DNA of 64,000 bases, from NCBI RefSeq assembly GCF_002288825.1, contig NZ_NSLI01000004.1, forward strand, positions 587,738-651,737, in the 5' to 3' direction. Of the stretch, positions 55,210 to 63,885 are shown in pieces. The notes beneath the pieces were generated by a model, which saw only the letters and a list, made by a program, of their open reading frames with translations, made no database searches and was not told where the DNA came from. The number at the start of each line of letters is the position of its first letter. Within the stretch, counting starts at the first letter, position 1. The DNA comes from Sphingomonas lenta. Its GTDB lineage: Bacteria; Pseudomonadota; Alphaproteobacteria; Sphingomonadales; Sphingomonadaceae. Position numbers and translations under genes: made by a program.

Positions 55210-55556
55210 CCAAGGGTCTTTCCCTTTTTGAGAAGCGGCGTCGCCGCAACCGCACGGCGCTGCGCGCGCGTGCGGGCAATCGCCCGCGCCTGTCGGTGCA
55301 CCGTTCGGGCAAGCACATCTACGCCCAGGTGATCGACGACGAGCAGGGCCGCACGCTGGCCGCCGCGTCCACGCTGTCGGGCCATGAGGGCGCGACGGCG
55401 AACATCGCGGCGGCGACCGAGGTGGGCCGTCGCGTCGCCGAGGCCGCCAAGGCGGCGGGCGTGACCGCGGTCGTGTTCGACCGCGGCGGCTTCCTCTATC
55501 ACGGGCGCGTCAAGGCGCTGGCGGACGCGGCCCGCGAGGCCGGACTGGAGTTCTGA
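55206..55556 (+). CDS. rplR: 50S ribosomal protein L18
   Basis: 116 aa from GTG 55206. [40 protein letters not shown] and [20 protein letters not shown]. It binds 5S rRNA with L5. The GTG start sits in the rplF stop, so it is probably made by re-initiation. Confidence 0.97.
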   Translation: MTKGLSLFEKRRRRNRTALRARAGNRPRLSVHRSGKHIYAQVIDDEQGRTLAAASTLSGHEGATANIAAATEVGRRVAEAAKAAGVTAVVFDRGGFLYHGRVKALADAAREAGLEF

Positions 55557-55558
55557 GA

Positions 55559-56293
55559 ATGGCTGACGAGAACCAGCAGGCCGCTCCGGCGGTCGAGGGC
55601 GGCGTGCCCCAGGGCGACGCGCCTCAGAACCAGGGTCGCGGCCCCCGCGGCGGTCGCGGCGGTCCGGGCGGCGGTCGCGGTGGTCCGGGCGGCGGTCGCG
55701 GCCGTGATGGTCGCGGTCCGCGTCGCGACGATCGTCGCGGTGGTCAGGACGACGGCGGCGAGGAGCTGATCGAGAAGCTCGTCCACATCAACCGCGTCTC
55801 GAAGACGGTGAAGGGCGGCAAGCGCTTCGGCTTCGCGGCGCTGGTCGTGGTGGGCGACGGCAAGGGCCGGGTCGGCTTCGGCCACGGCAAGGCGCGCGAG
55901 GTGCCGGAGGCGATCAGCAAGGCGACCGCGTCGGCCAAGAAGAAGATGATCCGCGTACCCTTGCGCGAGGGTCGGACGCTGCATCACGACGGCGCGGGCC
56001 ATTTCGGCGCCGGCCGCGTGACGCTGCGTGCGGCGCCGCAGGGAACCGGCATCATTGCCGGCGGTCCGATGCGCGCCATCTTCGAGAGCCTGGGCGTGGC
56101 CGACGTGGTGACCAAGTCGATCGGCACGTCCAACCCGTACAACATGATCCGTGCGACGTTCGAGGCGCTGGGCGACCAGACGTCCCCGAAGGCGGTGGCG
56201 CAGCGTCGCGGCAAGAAGATCGCCGACCTGCTCGGTCGCGGTGGCGCGGACAAGGGCGTCGCCGAGGCGGAAGCCGCGGCGGTGGTGGAGTAA
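55559..56293 (+). CDS. rpsE: 30S ribosomal protein S5 with long Gly/Arg-rich N-terminal extension
   Basis: 244 aa against about 166 in E. coli. The core begins at about residue 68 ([20 protein letters not shown]) with [40 protein letters not shown] and ends with a short Ala-rich tail. The first about 67 residues include [20 protein letters not shown], an RGG-like disordered segment. S5 takes part in mRNA unwinding and accuracy. Extended S5 N-termini occur in some alphaproteobacteria. Confidence 0.96.
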   Translation: MADENQQAAPAVEGGVPQGDAPQNQGRGPRGGRGGPGGGRGGPGGGRGRDGRGPRRDDRRGGQDDGGEELIEKLVHINRVSKTVKGGKRFGFAALVVVGDGKGRVGFGHGKAREVPEAISKATASAKKKMIRVPLREGRTLHHDGAGHFGAGRVTLRAAPQGTGIIAGGPMRAIFESLGVADVVTKSIGTSNPYNMIRATFEALGDQTSPKAVAQRRGKKIADLLGRGGADKGVAEAEAAAVVE

Positions 56294-56299
56294 GCAGCG

Positions 56300-56479
56300 A
56301 TGGCGACGATCAAGGTCAAGCAGACGGGCTCGCCCATCCGCCGCACCAAGGACCAGCGCGCGACGCTGGTCGGGCTGGGGCTCAACAAGATGCATCGCGT
56401 GTCGGAGCTGCAGGACACCCCCGAGGTCCGCGGCATGATCCGCAAGGTGCAGCACATGGTGCAGGTGGTCGAGGAGTAG
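56300..56479 (+). CDS. rpmD: 50S ribosomal protein L30
   Basis: 59 aa, standard length: [55 protein letters not shown]. It starts 6 bases after rpsE. A terminator follows at once, so rplO, its usual next neighbour, is cut off by two minus-strand genes. Confidence 0.97.
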   Translation: MATIKVKQTGSPIRRTKDQRATLVGLGLNKMHRVSELQDTPEVRGMIRKVQHMVQVVEE

Positions 56480-56504
56480 CCCGCTCGCACCCTAAGCATC
56501 TGAG

Positions 56505-56533
56505 AAAGGCGCGTCCGAGAGGGCGCGCCTTTT
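56505..56533 (+). terminator. rho-independent terminator after rpmD
   Basis: Stem AAAGGCGCGTCC / GGGCGCGCCTTTT with a GAGA loop (one G-U pair) and T-run, 25 bases after the rpmD stop. Confidence 0.85.
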
Positions 56534-56624
56534 CCGTTGAGCGCGGGGCTCCGCCGGTGTAGCTTACCCGGAGGCCGTAAGAGCTTCGCCCGGGACTCCT
56601 CCCCCGCATTACCTCGTAACCGGA

Positions 56625-57347
56625 TCAGCAGCCGTTCAGCGCGCGGATCGAGCGGATGAGCGTGCGGCCATCGCGCGACGTGAGGCTCACGACAGCCGCG
56701 CCGTCACACCGCGACCTGCCGGCCGAATAGCGGTAGCTCACGCGGTATGTGTCGTCCGCCAACGGCGTGACTGCCGTCAAACGAAGCGGCTCGGGCAGGT
56801 CGCCGTAAAAGCGCGAGATCGCCTGTGGGGAGAAGGCCCGGCCACCTCGCTTCTCCGCGACGACCAGGGCTGAAGCCGCGTCGCCATCTCCTCTGCCGAG
56901 CGCGTCGTAGAAGGTGCGGACGACCGTTTCGCCGCTGCCGCGCGCAACGGTGGTCGACGATGATTCCCTCGGCTCCGGTCGCGCCTGGGCGGTGCTCGAC
57001 GGCGGCTCGGCCACGCCTGCTTCCGCCGACGGCGGCGTTGCGACCCGCGGCACCGACGTGTCGTTCCGTCCGGTGGAGGCCAGCGCCGCCACGAGAAGGG
57101 CACCGAGCGCGCAGGCCAGGATTACGAGCGCGGCGAGCTGGCTCGCGAGCAACCGCGGGCGTCGCCGGACCGAAACCATCCTGGGACCGCTGTGAGGGGG
57201 CGGAACATCTTCATGGCCGGGAGCGGGGTTTGGTCGGCCCGACATGCGGCGAACAAGGATTTCCTTCTCCTGAGGAGCCCAGCCAGTAAAAGCTTCCTGA
57301 CCCCTACCCGTTCGATCGTGGGGCGGCGATGGCTTGCCTAGCGTCAT
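56625..57347 (-). CDS. One-TM protein with C-terminal NTF2-like periplasmic domain, unknown function
   Basis: 240 aa from ATG 57347, which overlaps the stop of the upstream gene (ATGA); an internal ATG at 57245 is an alternative start. One transmembrane helix (about 68-90, LLASQLAALVILACALGALL), a Pro/Ser/Thr-rich linker, then a small alpha+beta domain (GETVVRTFYDALGRGDGDAA, ISRFYGDLPEPLRLTAVTPL, YRVSYRYSAGRSRCDGAAVV) that resembles SnoaL/NTF2-like folds. Two Cys in the domain could form a disulfide. Inserted between rpmD and rplO on the opposite strand. Confidence 0.6.
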   Translation of the reverse strand: MTLGKPSPPHDRTGRGQEAFTGWAPQEKEILVRRMSGRPNPAPGHEDVPPPHSGPRMVSVRRRPRLLASQLAALVILACALGALLVAALASTGRNDTSVPRVATPPSAEAGVAEPPSSTAQARPEPRESSSTTVARGSGETVVRTFYDALGRGDGDAASALVVAEKRGGRAFSPQAISRFYGDLPEPLRLTAVTPLADDTYRVSYRYSAGRSRCDGAAVVSLTSRDGRTLIRSIRALNGC

Positions 57348-57877
57348 CGTGAAGCGTCCGATCCTGCTATGAAGGCGGAGGCGAAGCTCGCGTACGGAGC
57401 CCTTCCGACTTCCCCAACCGCTTCAACGATCCGCCCGGTTCCGTTATCCATCCCTCTCGGCCAAGTGGACCTGGAAGCCGGCCGGCGACGCGCACCGCTC
57501 CGGGTACCCCTCCAGGCGATGCGCGCGGTGGCTCCGACGAACAGCATGAAGCCGATCTGGCTGAGGATGATCGGATGGGCGGCGCGGTTCAGGAACTCGC
57601 CTTCCGGAGCATAACGCGCGGTCACGGCGAGGTTGTGGGCGACGTTGGTCGTGATAAGCGCGATCGTGCCCGCGACGCCTGCCCGAGGACGGACGAACAG
57701 GAGAGCGGCGACGATCGGGTCGACGACCGTCAGGCCGGACCAGTAGACGGCGCTCGCCCAGCCGACGCCGCCATAGTCCCAGAACAAGCCGTGGCGAAGC
57801 AGGATAAAGGCGTGGTTCGCCGTGGCGACCAGCAGGCAGAAGGCCCAGATGCTTCGGACGATGAGGCTGGAACGCAT
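57344..57877 (-). CDS. Four-helix membrane protein, unknown function
   Basis: About 177 aa from ATG 57877 (MRSSLIVRSIWAFCLLVATA); the open frame extends to 57952 but without a ribosome-binding site. Four hydrophobic helices: SIWAFCLLVATANHAFILLR, WASAVYWSGLTVVDPIVAAL, AGVAGTIALITTNVAHNLAV, HPIILSQIGFMLFVGATARI, with His/Asn residues in the helices. A low-complexity C-terminal tail follows. Coupled to the next gene by ATGA. Confidence 0.6.
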   Translation of the reverse strand: MRSSLIVRSIWAFCLLVATANHAFILLRHGLFWDYGGVGWASAVYWSGLTVVDPIVAALLFVRPRAGVAGTIALITTNVAHNLAVTARYAPEGEFLNRAAHPIILSQIGFMLFVGATARIAWRGTRSGARRRPASRSTWPRGMDNGTGRIVEAVGEVGRAPYASFASAFIAGSDASR

Positions 57878-58053
57878 GACGCGCGGATGGTGCGCACGTT
57901 TTGACCTCTTTCCAAGGGCGTGCACCTTGTTCGACGACGGGCGTCGTCTCACCCCGTCGGGCGTGGGTCCATCTTTCGGGGTGACAAATGGCGGCCGAGC
58001 GACTAACGGCGCCGTCTCCCATCAGCGCGACAAAAGCGAAAGCGAGTGCACAC

Positions 58054-58587
58054 ATGAAACTGAACGAACTGCGCGACAACGAGGGCGCGCGTAAGTCGAA
58101 GATCCGCGTCGGGCGCGGCATCGGGTCCGGCAAGGGCAAGACCGGCGGGCGCGGCCAGAAAGGCCAGAAGAGCCGCGAGGGCGTGTCCATCGCGGGCTTC
58201 GAGGGCGGTCAGATGCCGCTCCACATGCGGCTGCCCAAGCGCGGCTTCAACAACATCTTCGCCAAGGACCATGCCGAGGTGAACCTGGGCGCAATCCAGA
58301 AGGCGGTGGACAGCGGCAAGCTGGACGCGAACGCGACCGTCGATCATGCGGCGCTGAAGGCCGCGGGCCTCGCGCGCGGCGGCAAGGACGGCGTGCGCCT
58401 GCTGGGCAAGGGCGAGTTCTCGGCCAAGCTGAACTTCGTGGTGGCCGGCGTGTCGGCCTCGGCGCGCCAGGCGGTCGAGGCGGCGGGCGGCTCCGTCGAG
58501 GTGCCCACGATCGTGCCGGCGGCGGAGAAGGCCGCGGCCAAGAAGGGCAAGGCGCGCGAGGCGCGTCTGGCGGCTCGGCAGGCGTAA
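58054..58587 (+). CDS. rplO: 50S ribosomal protein L15
   Basis: 177 aa from ATG 58054. [40 protein letters not shown] and [20 protein letters not shown] are the family's glycine-rich N-terminus; the C-terminus has an Ala/Lys tail. A late assembly protein. It must be transcribed from a promoter in the 100 bases upstream; none was clearly seen. Normally joined to rpmD. Confidence 0.97.
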   Translation: MKLNELRDNEGARKSKIRVGRGIGSGKGKTGGRGQKGQKSREGVSIAGFEGGQMPLHMRLPKRGFNNIFAKDHAEVNLGAIQKAVDSGKLDANATVDHAALKAAGLARGGKDGVRLLGKGEFSAKLNFVVAGVSASARQAVEAAGGSVEVPTIVPAAEKAAAKKGKAREARLAARQA

Positions 58588-58593
58588 CCTCCA

Positions 58594-58674
58594 CCGTTCG
58601 TGTCGAGCTTGGTCGAGACACACGGCCGGGCGCTGCGTCTGGATCCGGTTCTCGACTGGGCTCGAACCGAACGG
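58594..58674. repeat. Inverted repeat between rplO and secY
   Basis: CCGTTCGTGTCGAGCTTGGT CGAGA on the left and TCTCGACTGGGCTCGAACCG AACGG on the right pair over about 25 bases around a 30-base centre. The CGTTCGTGTCGAGC..GTCGAGA motif is typical of short REP-like elements dispersed in sphingomonads. Confidence 0.65.
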
Positions 58675-58680
58675 GTGGAT

Positions 58681-58708
58681 TAGACAAGCGCCGGCGCGCG
58701 CTTATATG
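58681..58708 (+). promoter_or_regulatory. Candidate promoter for secY-adk
   Basis: TAGACA (58681-58686), 16 bases, TATATG (58703-58708), 60 bases before the secY ATG. Confidence 0.45.
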
Positions 58709-58767
58709 AGCGGCGGGGCGCGTCACAACGCATCCCGCCGTTTCTGTTTCCAGGAATTCGATCAAGC

Positions 58768-60132
58768 ATGGCGACGACAGCCGACCGGATGGCGCAGGGC
58801 CTGAACCTCGCCAAGTTCGCACAAGCCACCGACCTCAAAAAGCGCCTGTGGTTCACGATCGGCGCGCTGATCGTCTTCCGCCTGCTCTCCTACGTGCCGC
58901 TGCCGGGCATCGATCCGACCGCGCTAGGCCTGCTGTCGCAGCAGACGCAGGGCGGCGTGCTCGATTTCTTTAACACCTTCTCCGGCGGCAGCCTCTCGCG
59001 CATGTCGCTGATCGCGCTGGGCGTGATGCCGTACATCACCGCGTCGATCGTGGTGCAGCTCGCGACGTCGCTGTCGCCGACGCTGGCGGCGATCAAGAAG
59101 GAGGGCGAGAGCGGGCGCAAGAAGCTGAACCAGTATACGCGTTACGGCACGGTGCTGCTGACGGCGATCCAGGGCTGGTTCATCGCGGTGGGCTTGGAGG
59201 CGCTGGCCGCCAACAACGGCGTGCAGGCGGTGATCGAGCCGGGCCTGACGTTCCGCATCGCGGCGGTGATCTCGCTGATCGGCGGCACCATGTTCCTGAT
59301 GTGGCTGGGCGAGCAGATCACCAGCCGCGGCATCGGCAACGGCGTGTCGCTGATCATTATGGCGGGCATCGTGGCCTCCCTGCCGACGACCCTGGTGCAG
59401 CTGCTCGAGAGCGGCCGGTCGGGCGCGCTCGACCCCGTGCGCATCATCGCGATCCTGGCCGTCGTCATCGGCCTGGTGCTGCTCATCTGCTTCATGGAGC
59501 GGGCGCAGCGCCGCATCCTGATCCAGTACCCGAAGCGCCAGACGCAGCGCGGCATGCAGGCGGACCGGAGCCACCTGCCGCTCAAGCTCAACACGGCGGG
59601 TGTGATCCCGCCGATCTTCGCGTCGTCGCTGCTGCTCATGCCGCTGACCGTCACGCAGTTCGCGGGGCAGGTGCCCGACGATGGCAGCCTGTACGGCAAT
59701 GTGATGAGCTGGCTAAACCTCAACCTCGCGCACGGCACGCCGCTCTACATGGCGCTCTATGCGCTGGGCATCATCTTCTTCTCGTTCTTCTACACGGCCG
59801 TGGTGTTCAACCCGGAGGAGACGGCGGAAAATCTGAAGCGCTATGGCGGGTTCATCCCGGGCATTCGGCCGGGCAAGAACACCGAGACCTACTTCGATTA
59901 CGTGCTGACCCGCATCACCGTGATCGGCGCGGCGTACCTGACCTTCATCTGCATCGTGCCGGAGTATCTGGTGTCGGCGCTGGCGATCCCGTTCTATCTC
60001 GGCGGCACCAGCCTGCTGATCGTCGTCAACGTGACCATGGACACGGTGACGCAGATCCAGTCGCACCTGCTCGCGCATCAATACGGCGACCTGATCAAGA
60101 AGGCGAAGCTGAAGGGCGGTCGCCTGCGCTAA
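58768..60132 (+). CDS. secY: Preprotein translocase subunit SecY
   Basis: 454 aa, about ten transmembrane helices. LSRMSLIALGVMPYITASIV (plug/TM2 region), GIGNGVSLIIMAGIVASLPT and RGMQADRSHLPLKLNTAGVI (cytosolic loop that contacts SecA and ribosomes) are intact. Forms the Sec channel with SecE (32278) and SecG. Leads a unit with adk. Confidence 0.98.
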   Translation: MATTADRMAQGLNLAKFAQATDLKKRLWFTIGALIVFRLLSYVPLPGIDPTALGLLSQQTQGGVLDFFNTFSGGSLSRMSLIALGVMPYITASIVVQLATSLSPTLAAIKKEGESGRKKLNQYTRYGTVLLTAIQGWFIAVGLEALAANNGVQAVIEPGLTFRIAAVISLIGGTMFLMWLGEQITSRGIGNGVSLIIMAGIVASLPTTLVQLLESGRSGALDPVRIIAILAVVIGLVLLICFMERAQRRILIQYPKRQTQRGMQADRSHLPLKLNTAGVIPPIFASSLLLMPLTVTQFAGQVPDDGSLYGNVMSWLNLNLAHGTPLYMALYALGIIFFSFFYTAVVFNPEETAENLKRYGGFIPGIRPGKNTETYFDYVLTRITVIGAAYLTFICIVPEYLVSALAIPFYLGGTSLLIVVNVTMDTVTQIQSHLLAHQYGDLIKKAKLKGGRLR

Positions 60133-60159
60133 TCATCACGAACGAAGGGGACCGTTCGC

Positions 60160-60813
60160 GTGAACATCATCCTGTTGGGCCCGCCGGGTGCGGGAAAGGG
60201 GACCCAAGCGGCGCGGCTCGTGGCCGAGCGAGGCATGGTGCAGCTGTCGACGGGCGACATGCTGCGCGCCGCGGTCAAGATGGGCACGCCCGTCGGACTG
60301 CAGGCCAAGGCGGTAATGGAGGCGGGTGAGCTCGTGTCCGACGCGATCGTCTCCGCGCTGATCGGCGAGCGGCTCGACCAGGCCGACACGGCGAACGGCG
60401 TGATCTTCGACGGCTATCCCCGCACCGCGGCGCAGGCGGACGCGCTCGACCTGCTACTCGCCGAGCGCGGGCGCAAGCTCGACTGGGTCGTCGAGCTGGA
60501 GGTGGACGAGGCGGCGCTGACGGAGCGCGTCGTCGGCCGCTACACCTGCGCGCAGTGCGGGACGGGCTATCACGATCGCTTCAAGCAGCCGGCGGTCGAG
60601 GGCACCTGCGACGTATGCGGCGCGCACGACTTCAAGCGGCGTCCTGACGACAATGCGGAGACGGTAAGCACGCGCATGGCGGAGTACCGCGCCAAGACCG
60701 CGCCTATCCTGCCACACTACGAGGCGCGGGGGCTGGTGCGGCGCGTCGACGGAATGGCCGACATGGGCGAGGTCGGCCGCGCGATCGCGGGCGTGCTGGA
60801 CGGCGCGCGATAG
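60160..60813 (+). CDS. adk: Adenylate kinase
   Basis: 217 aa from GTG 60160. P-loop GPPGAGKGT (7-15), STGDMLRAAV, FDGYPRTAAQADAL and the LID with four Cys (CAQCGTGYHD..CDVCGAHDF) that bind zinc, a feature absent in enterobacterial Adk. Balances AMP, ADP and ATP. It lies 27 bases after secY, as in other alphaproteobacteria. Confidence 0.97.
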   Translation: MNIILLGPPGAGKGTQAARLVAERGMVQLSTGDMLRAAVKMGTPVGLQAKAVMEAGELVSDAIVSALIGERLDQADTANGVIFDGYPRTAAQADALDLLLAERGRKLDWVVELEVDEAALTERVVGRYTCAQCGTGYHDRFKQPAVEGTCDVCGAHDFKRRPDDNAETVSTRMAEYRAKTAPILPHYEARGLVRRVDGMADMGEVGRAIAGVLDGAR

Positions 60814-60833
60814 GACCGGCACTCTCGCCGGCG

Positions 60834-61349
60834 ATGCGATACCTTTTACTGCCAGCCGCGCTCGCGCTTCACCTATCTTCGGTCGAGGCGAAGGTCGTCT
60901 CGGCGGCCTCGTCCGGGTTTGAGGTCGCGAGCGAAGCCGTCGTGCAGGCTAGTCCCGAGCGGGTGTGGGCCGCGCTGGCGGTGCCCGCGACGTGGTGGAA
61001 CCCGGCGCATAGCTGGTCAGGCGACGCCGCCAACCTCTCGCTCGATCTCAAGTCCGGCGGCTGCTTCTGCGAGCGCTGGGCCGGCGGTGCGGCGGAGCAT
61101 ATGCGCGTCACCTACGTCCAGCACGCCAAGACGCTGCGCATGGCCGGCGCGCTCGGGCCGCTGCAGGCGCACGGGGTGGCGGGGGCTATGACGATCACGC
61201 TCGAGCCGGCTGCGACCGGCACCAGACTGACCCTGCGTTACGTCGTGGGCGGCAGTTTCCCGGGCGGGCTCGACCGTGTCGCGCCTGCGGTGGACGGGGT
61301 GCTCGCGGAGCAGGTCGGTTGCTTGAAGGCGACCGCCGAGAAGCGGTAA
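60834..61349 (+). CDS. Exported SRPBCC-family protein
   Basis: 171 aa from ATG 60834, 20 bases after adk. A signal peptide (MRYLLLPAALALHLSSVEA) precedes a START/AHSA1-like fold: EVASEAVVQASPERVWAALA, PATWWNPAHSWSGDA, SGGCFCERWAGGAAEHMRVT, ALGPLQAHGVAGAMTITLEP. This fold binds hydrophobic ligands; role unknown. Its position between adk and rpsM suggests co-transcription with secY-adk; a gap of about 200 bases then leads to rpsM. Confidence 0.78.
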   Translation: MRYLLLPAALALHLSSVEAKVVSAASSGFEVASEAVVQASPERVWAALAVPATWWNPAHSWSGDAANLSLDLKSGGCFCERWAGGAAEHMRVTYVQHAKTLRMAGALGPLQAHGVAGAMTITLEPAATGTRLTLRYVVGGSFPGGLDRVAPAVDGVLAEQVGCLKATAEKR

Positions 61350-61551
61350 GCTAGCGCACGCCCGACTAGCGTTTTGGTTCCTGCTCGGCTGTTGACAGGC
61401 GAAACGCGCGCGCTTAGGTGCCCTCCACTCCGACCAGCCCGGTTCACGGCGGCGCTTGCGCGCGCTCGCCGCAATCGTGCGTTCGGGGCCAACGCGACGA
61501 GATAGGGTCCGCACCGCCATGCCGGCCCTGTGGAGCTAGGAGAAAAAGGTC
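61350..61551. other. Intergenic region upstream of rpsM
   Basis: About 200 bases. TTGACAGGCGAAACGCGCGC near 61393 with TTAGGT/CTTAGG about 17 bases on (61411-61417) is a plausible promoter for rpsM-rpsK-rpoA. AGGAGAAAAAGGTC before the rpsM ATG is a strong ribosome-binding site. Confidence 0.4.
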
Positions 61552-61920
61552 ATGGCACGTATCGCGGGGGTCAACATCCCCACCAACAAGCGCGTCGTCA
61601 TCGCGCTTCAATATATTCACGGGATCGGCGCGGCGAAGGCCGAGGAGATCACGGGCAAGCTGGGCATCCAGCCCGAGCGCCGCGTGCAGGACCTGACGGA
61701 CCAGGAGGTCCTGCAGATCCGCGAGACGATCGACGCCGGCTACACGGTCGAGGGCGACCTGCGCCGCGAAACCGCCATGAACATCAAGCGCCTGATGGAC
61801 CTGGCCTGCTACCGCGGCCTGCGCCACCGCAAGGGCCTGCCGGTCCGCGGCCAGCGCACGCACACCAACGCGCGCACCCGCAAGGGCAAGGCCAAGCCGA
61901 TCGCGGGCAAGAAGAAGTAA
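61552..61920 (+). CDS. rpsM: 30S ribosomal protein S13
   Basis: 122 aa. [40 protein letters not shown] and [21 protein letters not shown]13 makes the head-to-50S bridge. First gene of rpsM-rpsK-rpoA. Confidence 0.98.
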   Translation: MARIAGVNIPTNKRVVIALQYIHGIGAAKAEEITGKLGIQPERRVQDLTDQEVLQIRETIDAGYTVEGDLRRETAMNIKRLMDLACYRGLRHRKGLPVRGQRTHTNARTRKGKAKPIAGKKK

Positions 61921-61935
61921 GGCGGAGCAGACACC

Positions 61936-62325
61936 ATGGCACAAGCACCCCAGCGCCTCCGCCGCCGCGAGCGGAAAAATATCACGGCGGGCGTCGCGCA
62001 CGTGAACGCGTCGTTCAACAACACCATGATCACCATCACCGACGCGCAGGGCAACGCGATCTCCTGGTCGTCGGCCGGCATGATGGGCTTCAAGGGCTCG
62101 CGTAAGTCCACGCCGTACGCCGCCCAGGTCGCGGCCGAGGACGCGGGCAAGAAGGCCGCCGAGCACGGCGTCCGCACGCTCGAGGTCGAGGTCAAGGGCC
62201 CGGGCTCCGGCCGCGAGTCGGCGCTGCGCGCGCTCCAGGCGGTGGGCTTCCAGATCACGTCCATCCGCGACGTGACCTCCATCCCGCACAACGGTGTGCG
62301 CCCGTCCAAGCGGCGGCGCGTCTAA
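61936..62325 (+). CDS. rpsK: 30S ribosomal protein S11
   Basis: 129 aa. [40 protein letters not shown] and [20 protein letters not shown]. It forms the platform with S18 near the mRNA exit. 15 bases after rpsM. Confidence 0.98.
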   Translation: MAQAPQRLRRRERKNITAGVAHVNASFNNTMITITDAQGNAISWSSAGMMGFKGSRKSTPYAAQVAAEDAGKKAAEHGVRTLEVEVKGPGSGRESALRALQAVGFQITSIRDVTSIPHNGVRPSKRRRV

Positions 62326-62428
62326 TCACCTCCTTCGCCCGCAGCGTCAGTTCACACCCACGCCGCGGGCCCGTTTTCATGGCCGGCGGCGTGTTCGTGT
62401 CCGTCGGTTACAAGCTCAGGGGAAGCAA

Positions 62429-63508
62429 GTGGCTGTCAACGCGAAGAACTGGCAGGAACTCAAGAAGCCCAACGCGCTGGAGAAGCGCGGCGGGGGCGAC
62501 GGCAAGCGCCGGGCGACCTTCGTGGCGGAGCCGCTGGAGCGCGGCTTCGGCCTGACGCTGGGCAACGCGCTCCGGCGCGTGCTCCTGTCGAGCCTGCAGG
62601 GCGCGGCGGTGACCTCCATCCGCATCGAGAACGTGCTTCACGAGTTCTCCAGCCTCGCCGGCGTGCGCGAGGACGTGACGGACATCGTCCTCAACGTGAA
62701 GCAGATCGCGCTCAAGATGCAGGGCGAGGGGCCGAAGCGCCTCCAGCTGTCCGCGACCGGCCCGGCCGAGGTCCGCGCGGGCGACATCGCGGTGTCGGGC
62801 GACATCGAGGTGATGAACCCCGAGCTGGTGCTCTGCCACCTGGACGAGGGCGCCACGCTCAACATGGAGCTCACGGCGGACACGGGGAAGGGCTACGTCC
62901 CCGCCACCGCGAACCGCCCCGCGGACGCGCCGATCGGCCTGATCCCGGTGGACGCGCTCTACTCGCCGGTGCGGCAGGTGTCGTACAAGGTCGACCCGAC
63001 CCGCGTGGGCCAGGACCTCGACTATGACAAGCTGACGCTGACGGTGGAGACCGACGGCACGGTCACGCCGGAGGACGCGGTGGGCTATGCGGGGCGCATC
63101 CTGCAGGACCAGCTGGCGCTGTTCGTGCAGTTCGACGACGGGCAGGTGGTCCGCTCCGCGGCGCCGTCGTCGGTGGGCGCGATGACGCCCGCGGCGGTGT
63201 CGGACGGCGCGGGCGCGGGCGACACGCAGCAGATCAACCGTTACCTGCTCAAGAAGGTGGACGAGCTGGAGCTGTCGGTGCGCTCGGCGAACTGCCTGAA
63301 GAACGACAACATCATCTATATCGGCGACCTGGTGCAGAAGACCGAGGCCGAGATGCTGCGCACGCCGAACTTCGGCCGCAAGTCGTTGAACGAGATCAAG
63401 GAGGTGCTGTCGTCGATGGGCCTGCGGCTGGGGATGGAGATCCCGGGCTGGCCGCCGGAGAACATCGAGGAGATGGCCAAGAAGCTGGAACAGGAGATCA
63501 TGGGCTGA
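62429..63508 (+). CDS. rpoA: DNA-directed RNA polymerase subunit alpha
   Basis: 359 aa from GTG 62429 (GGGGAAG site); an upstream GTG frame through 62294 is rpsK overlap. N-terminal dimerisation domain: [41 protein letters not shown]-terminal DNA-binding domain: [24 protein letters not shown]-type [20 protein letters not shown]. Linker about 20 residues longer than in E. coli ([20 protein letters not shown]). rplQ is not found after it. Confidence 0.97.
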   Translation: MAVNAKNWQELKKPNALEKRGGGDGKRRATFVAEPLERGFGLTLGNALRRVLLSSLQGAAVTSIRIENVLHEFSSLAGVREDVTDIVLNVKQIALKMQGEGPKRLQLSATGPAEVRAGDIAVSGDIEVMNPELVLCHLDEGATLNMELTADTGKGYVPATANRPADAPIGLIPVDALYSPVRQVSYKVDPTRVGQDLDYDKLTLTVETDGTVTPEDAVGYAGRILQDQLALFVQFDDGQVVRSAAPSSVGAMTPAAVSDGAGAGDTQQINRYLLKKVDELELSVRSANCLKNDNIIYIGDLVQKTEAEMLRTPNFGRKSLNEIKEVLSSMGLRLGMEIPGWPPENIEEMAKKLEQEIMG

Positions 63509-63554
63509 AGCGCGCACGCGGCTAGCGCGAGCTAGCCGCGAGACGCGCGAAGCC

Positions 63555-63593
63555 TGGCCGGCGGGTCGGCCTGCCGAACCCGTCCGACGACGC
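63555..63593. repeat. Dispersed GACGTCGGACGG...CCGGCCGG repeat, copy F (inverted)
   Basis: TGGCCGGCGGGTCGGCCTGC/CGAACCCGTCCGACGACGC. Follows a GGCTAGC/GCTAGCC palindrome after rpoA and leads into another CTCCCCGAGACGAGCTCGGGGAG hairpin (63638-63659). Confidence 0.65.
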
Positions 63594-63668
63594 GGCTCCG
63601 CCGCGTCGGGCCCCTCCGTCCGGCTACGCCGGGTACCTCCCCGAGACGAGCTCGGGGAGGATCAGAAG

Positions 63669-63697
63669 AGCCCGCGGCGACACGCCGCGGGCTTTTT
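63669..63697 (+). terminator. rho-independent terminator after rpoA
   Basis: Perfect stem AGCCCGCGGCG / CGCCGCGGGCT with loop ACA, then TTTTTCG, 160 bases after the rpoA stop. Confidence 0.87.
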
Positions 63698-63885
63698 CGT
63701 TCGTTCCGCCCGTGAACGGCTATCGCGTCAGCGCGCGCCGCACGGCGCGGCTTCGCCGCGACGCTCGGTCGGCGGCCGCGAGCCGGCATTCGGAGTTCCG
63801 TCCCGACCCTCGGTGGGGTTGCCGCGTCCATCGCTTAACCGGCGCGTCGATTTTCGGCCATGCTGGCGCTAAGTGTTGTTGCCCC
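63698..63885. other. Junction between rpoA terminator and IS-like sequence
   Basis: No ORF of note. TGTTGTTGCCCCCTAAAGG, from 63874, starts with TG like IS3-family ends and is the probable left end of the element whose transposase tail follows. Confidence 0.4.
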
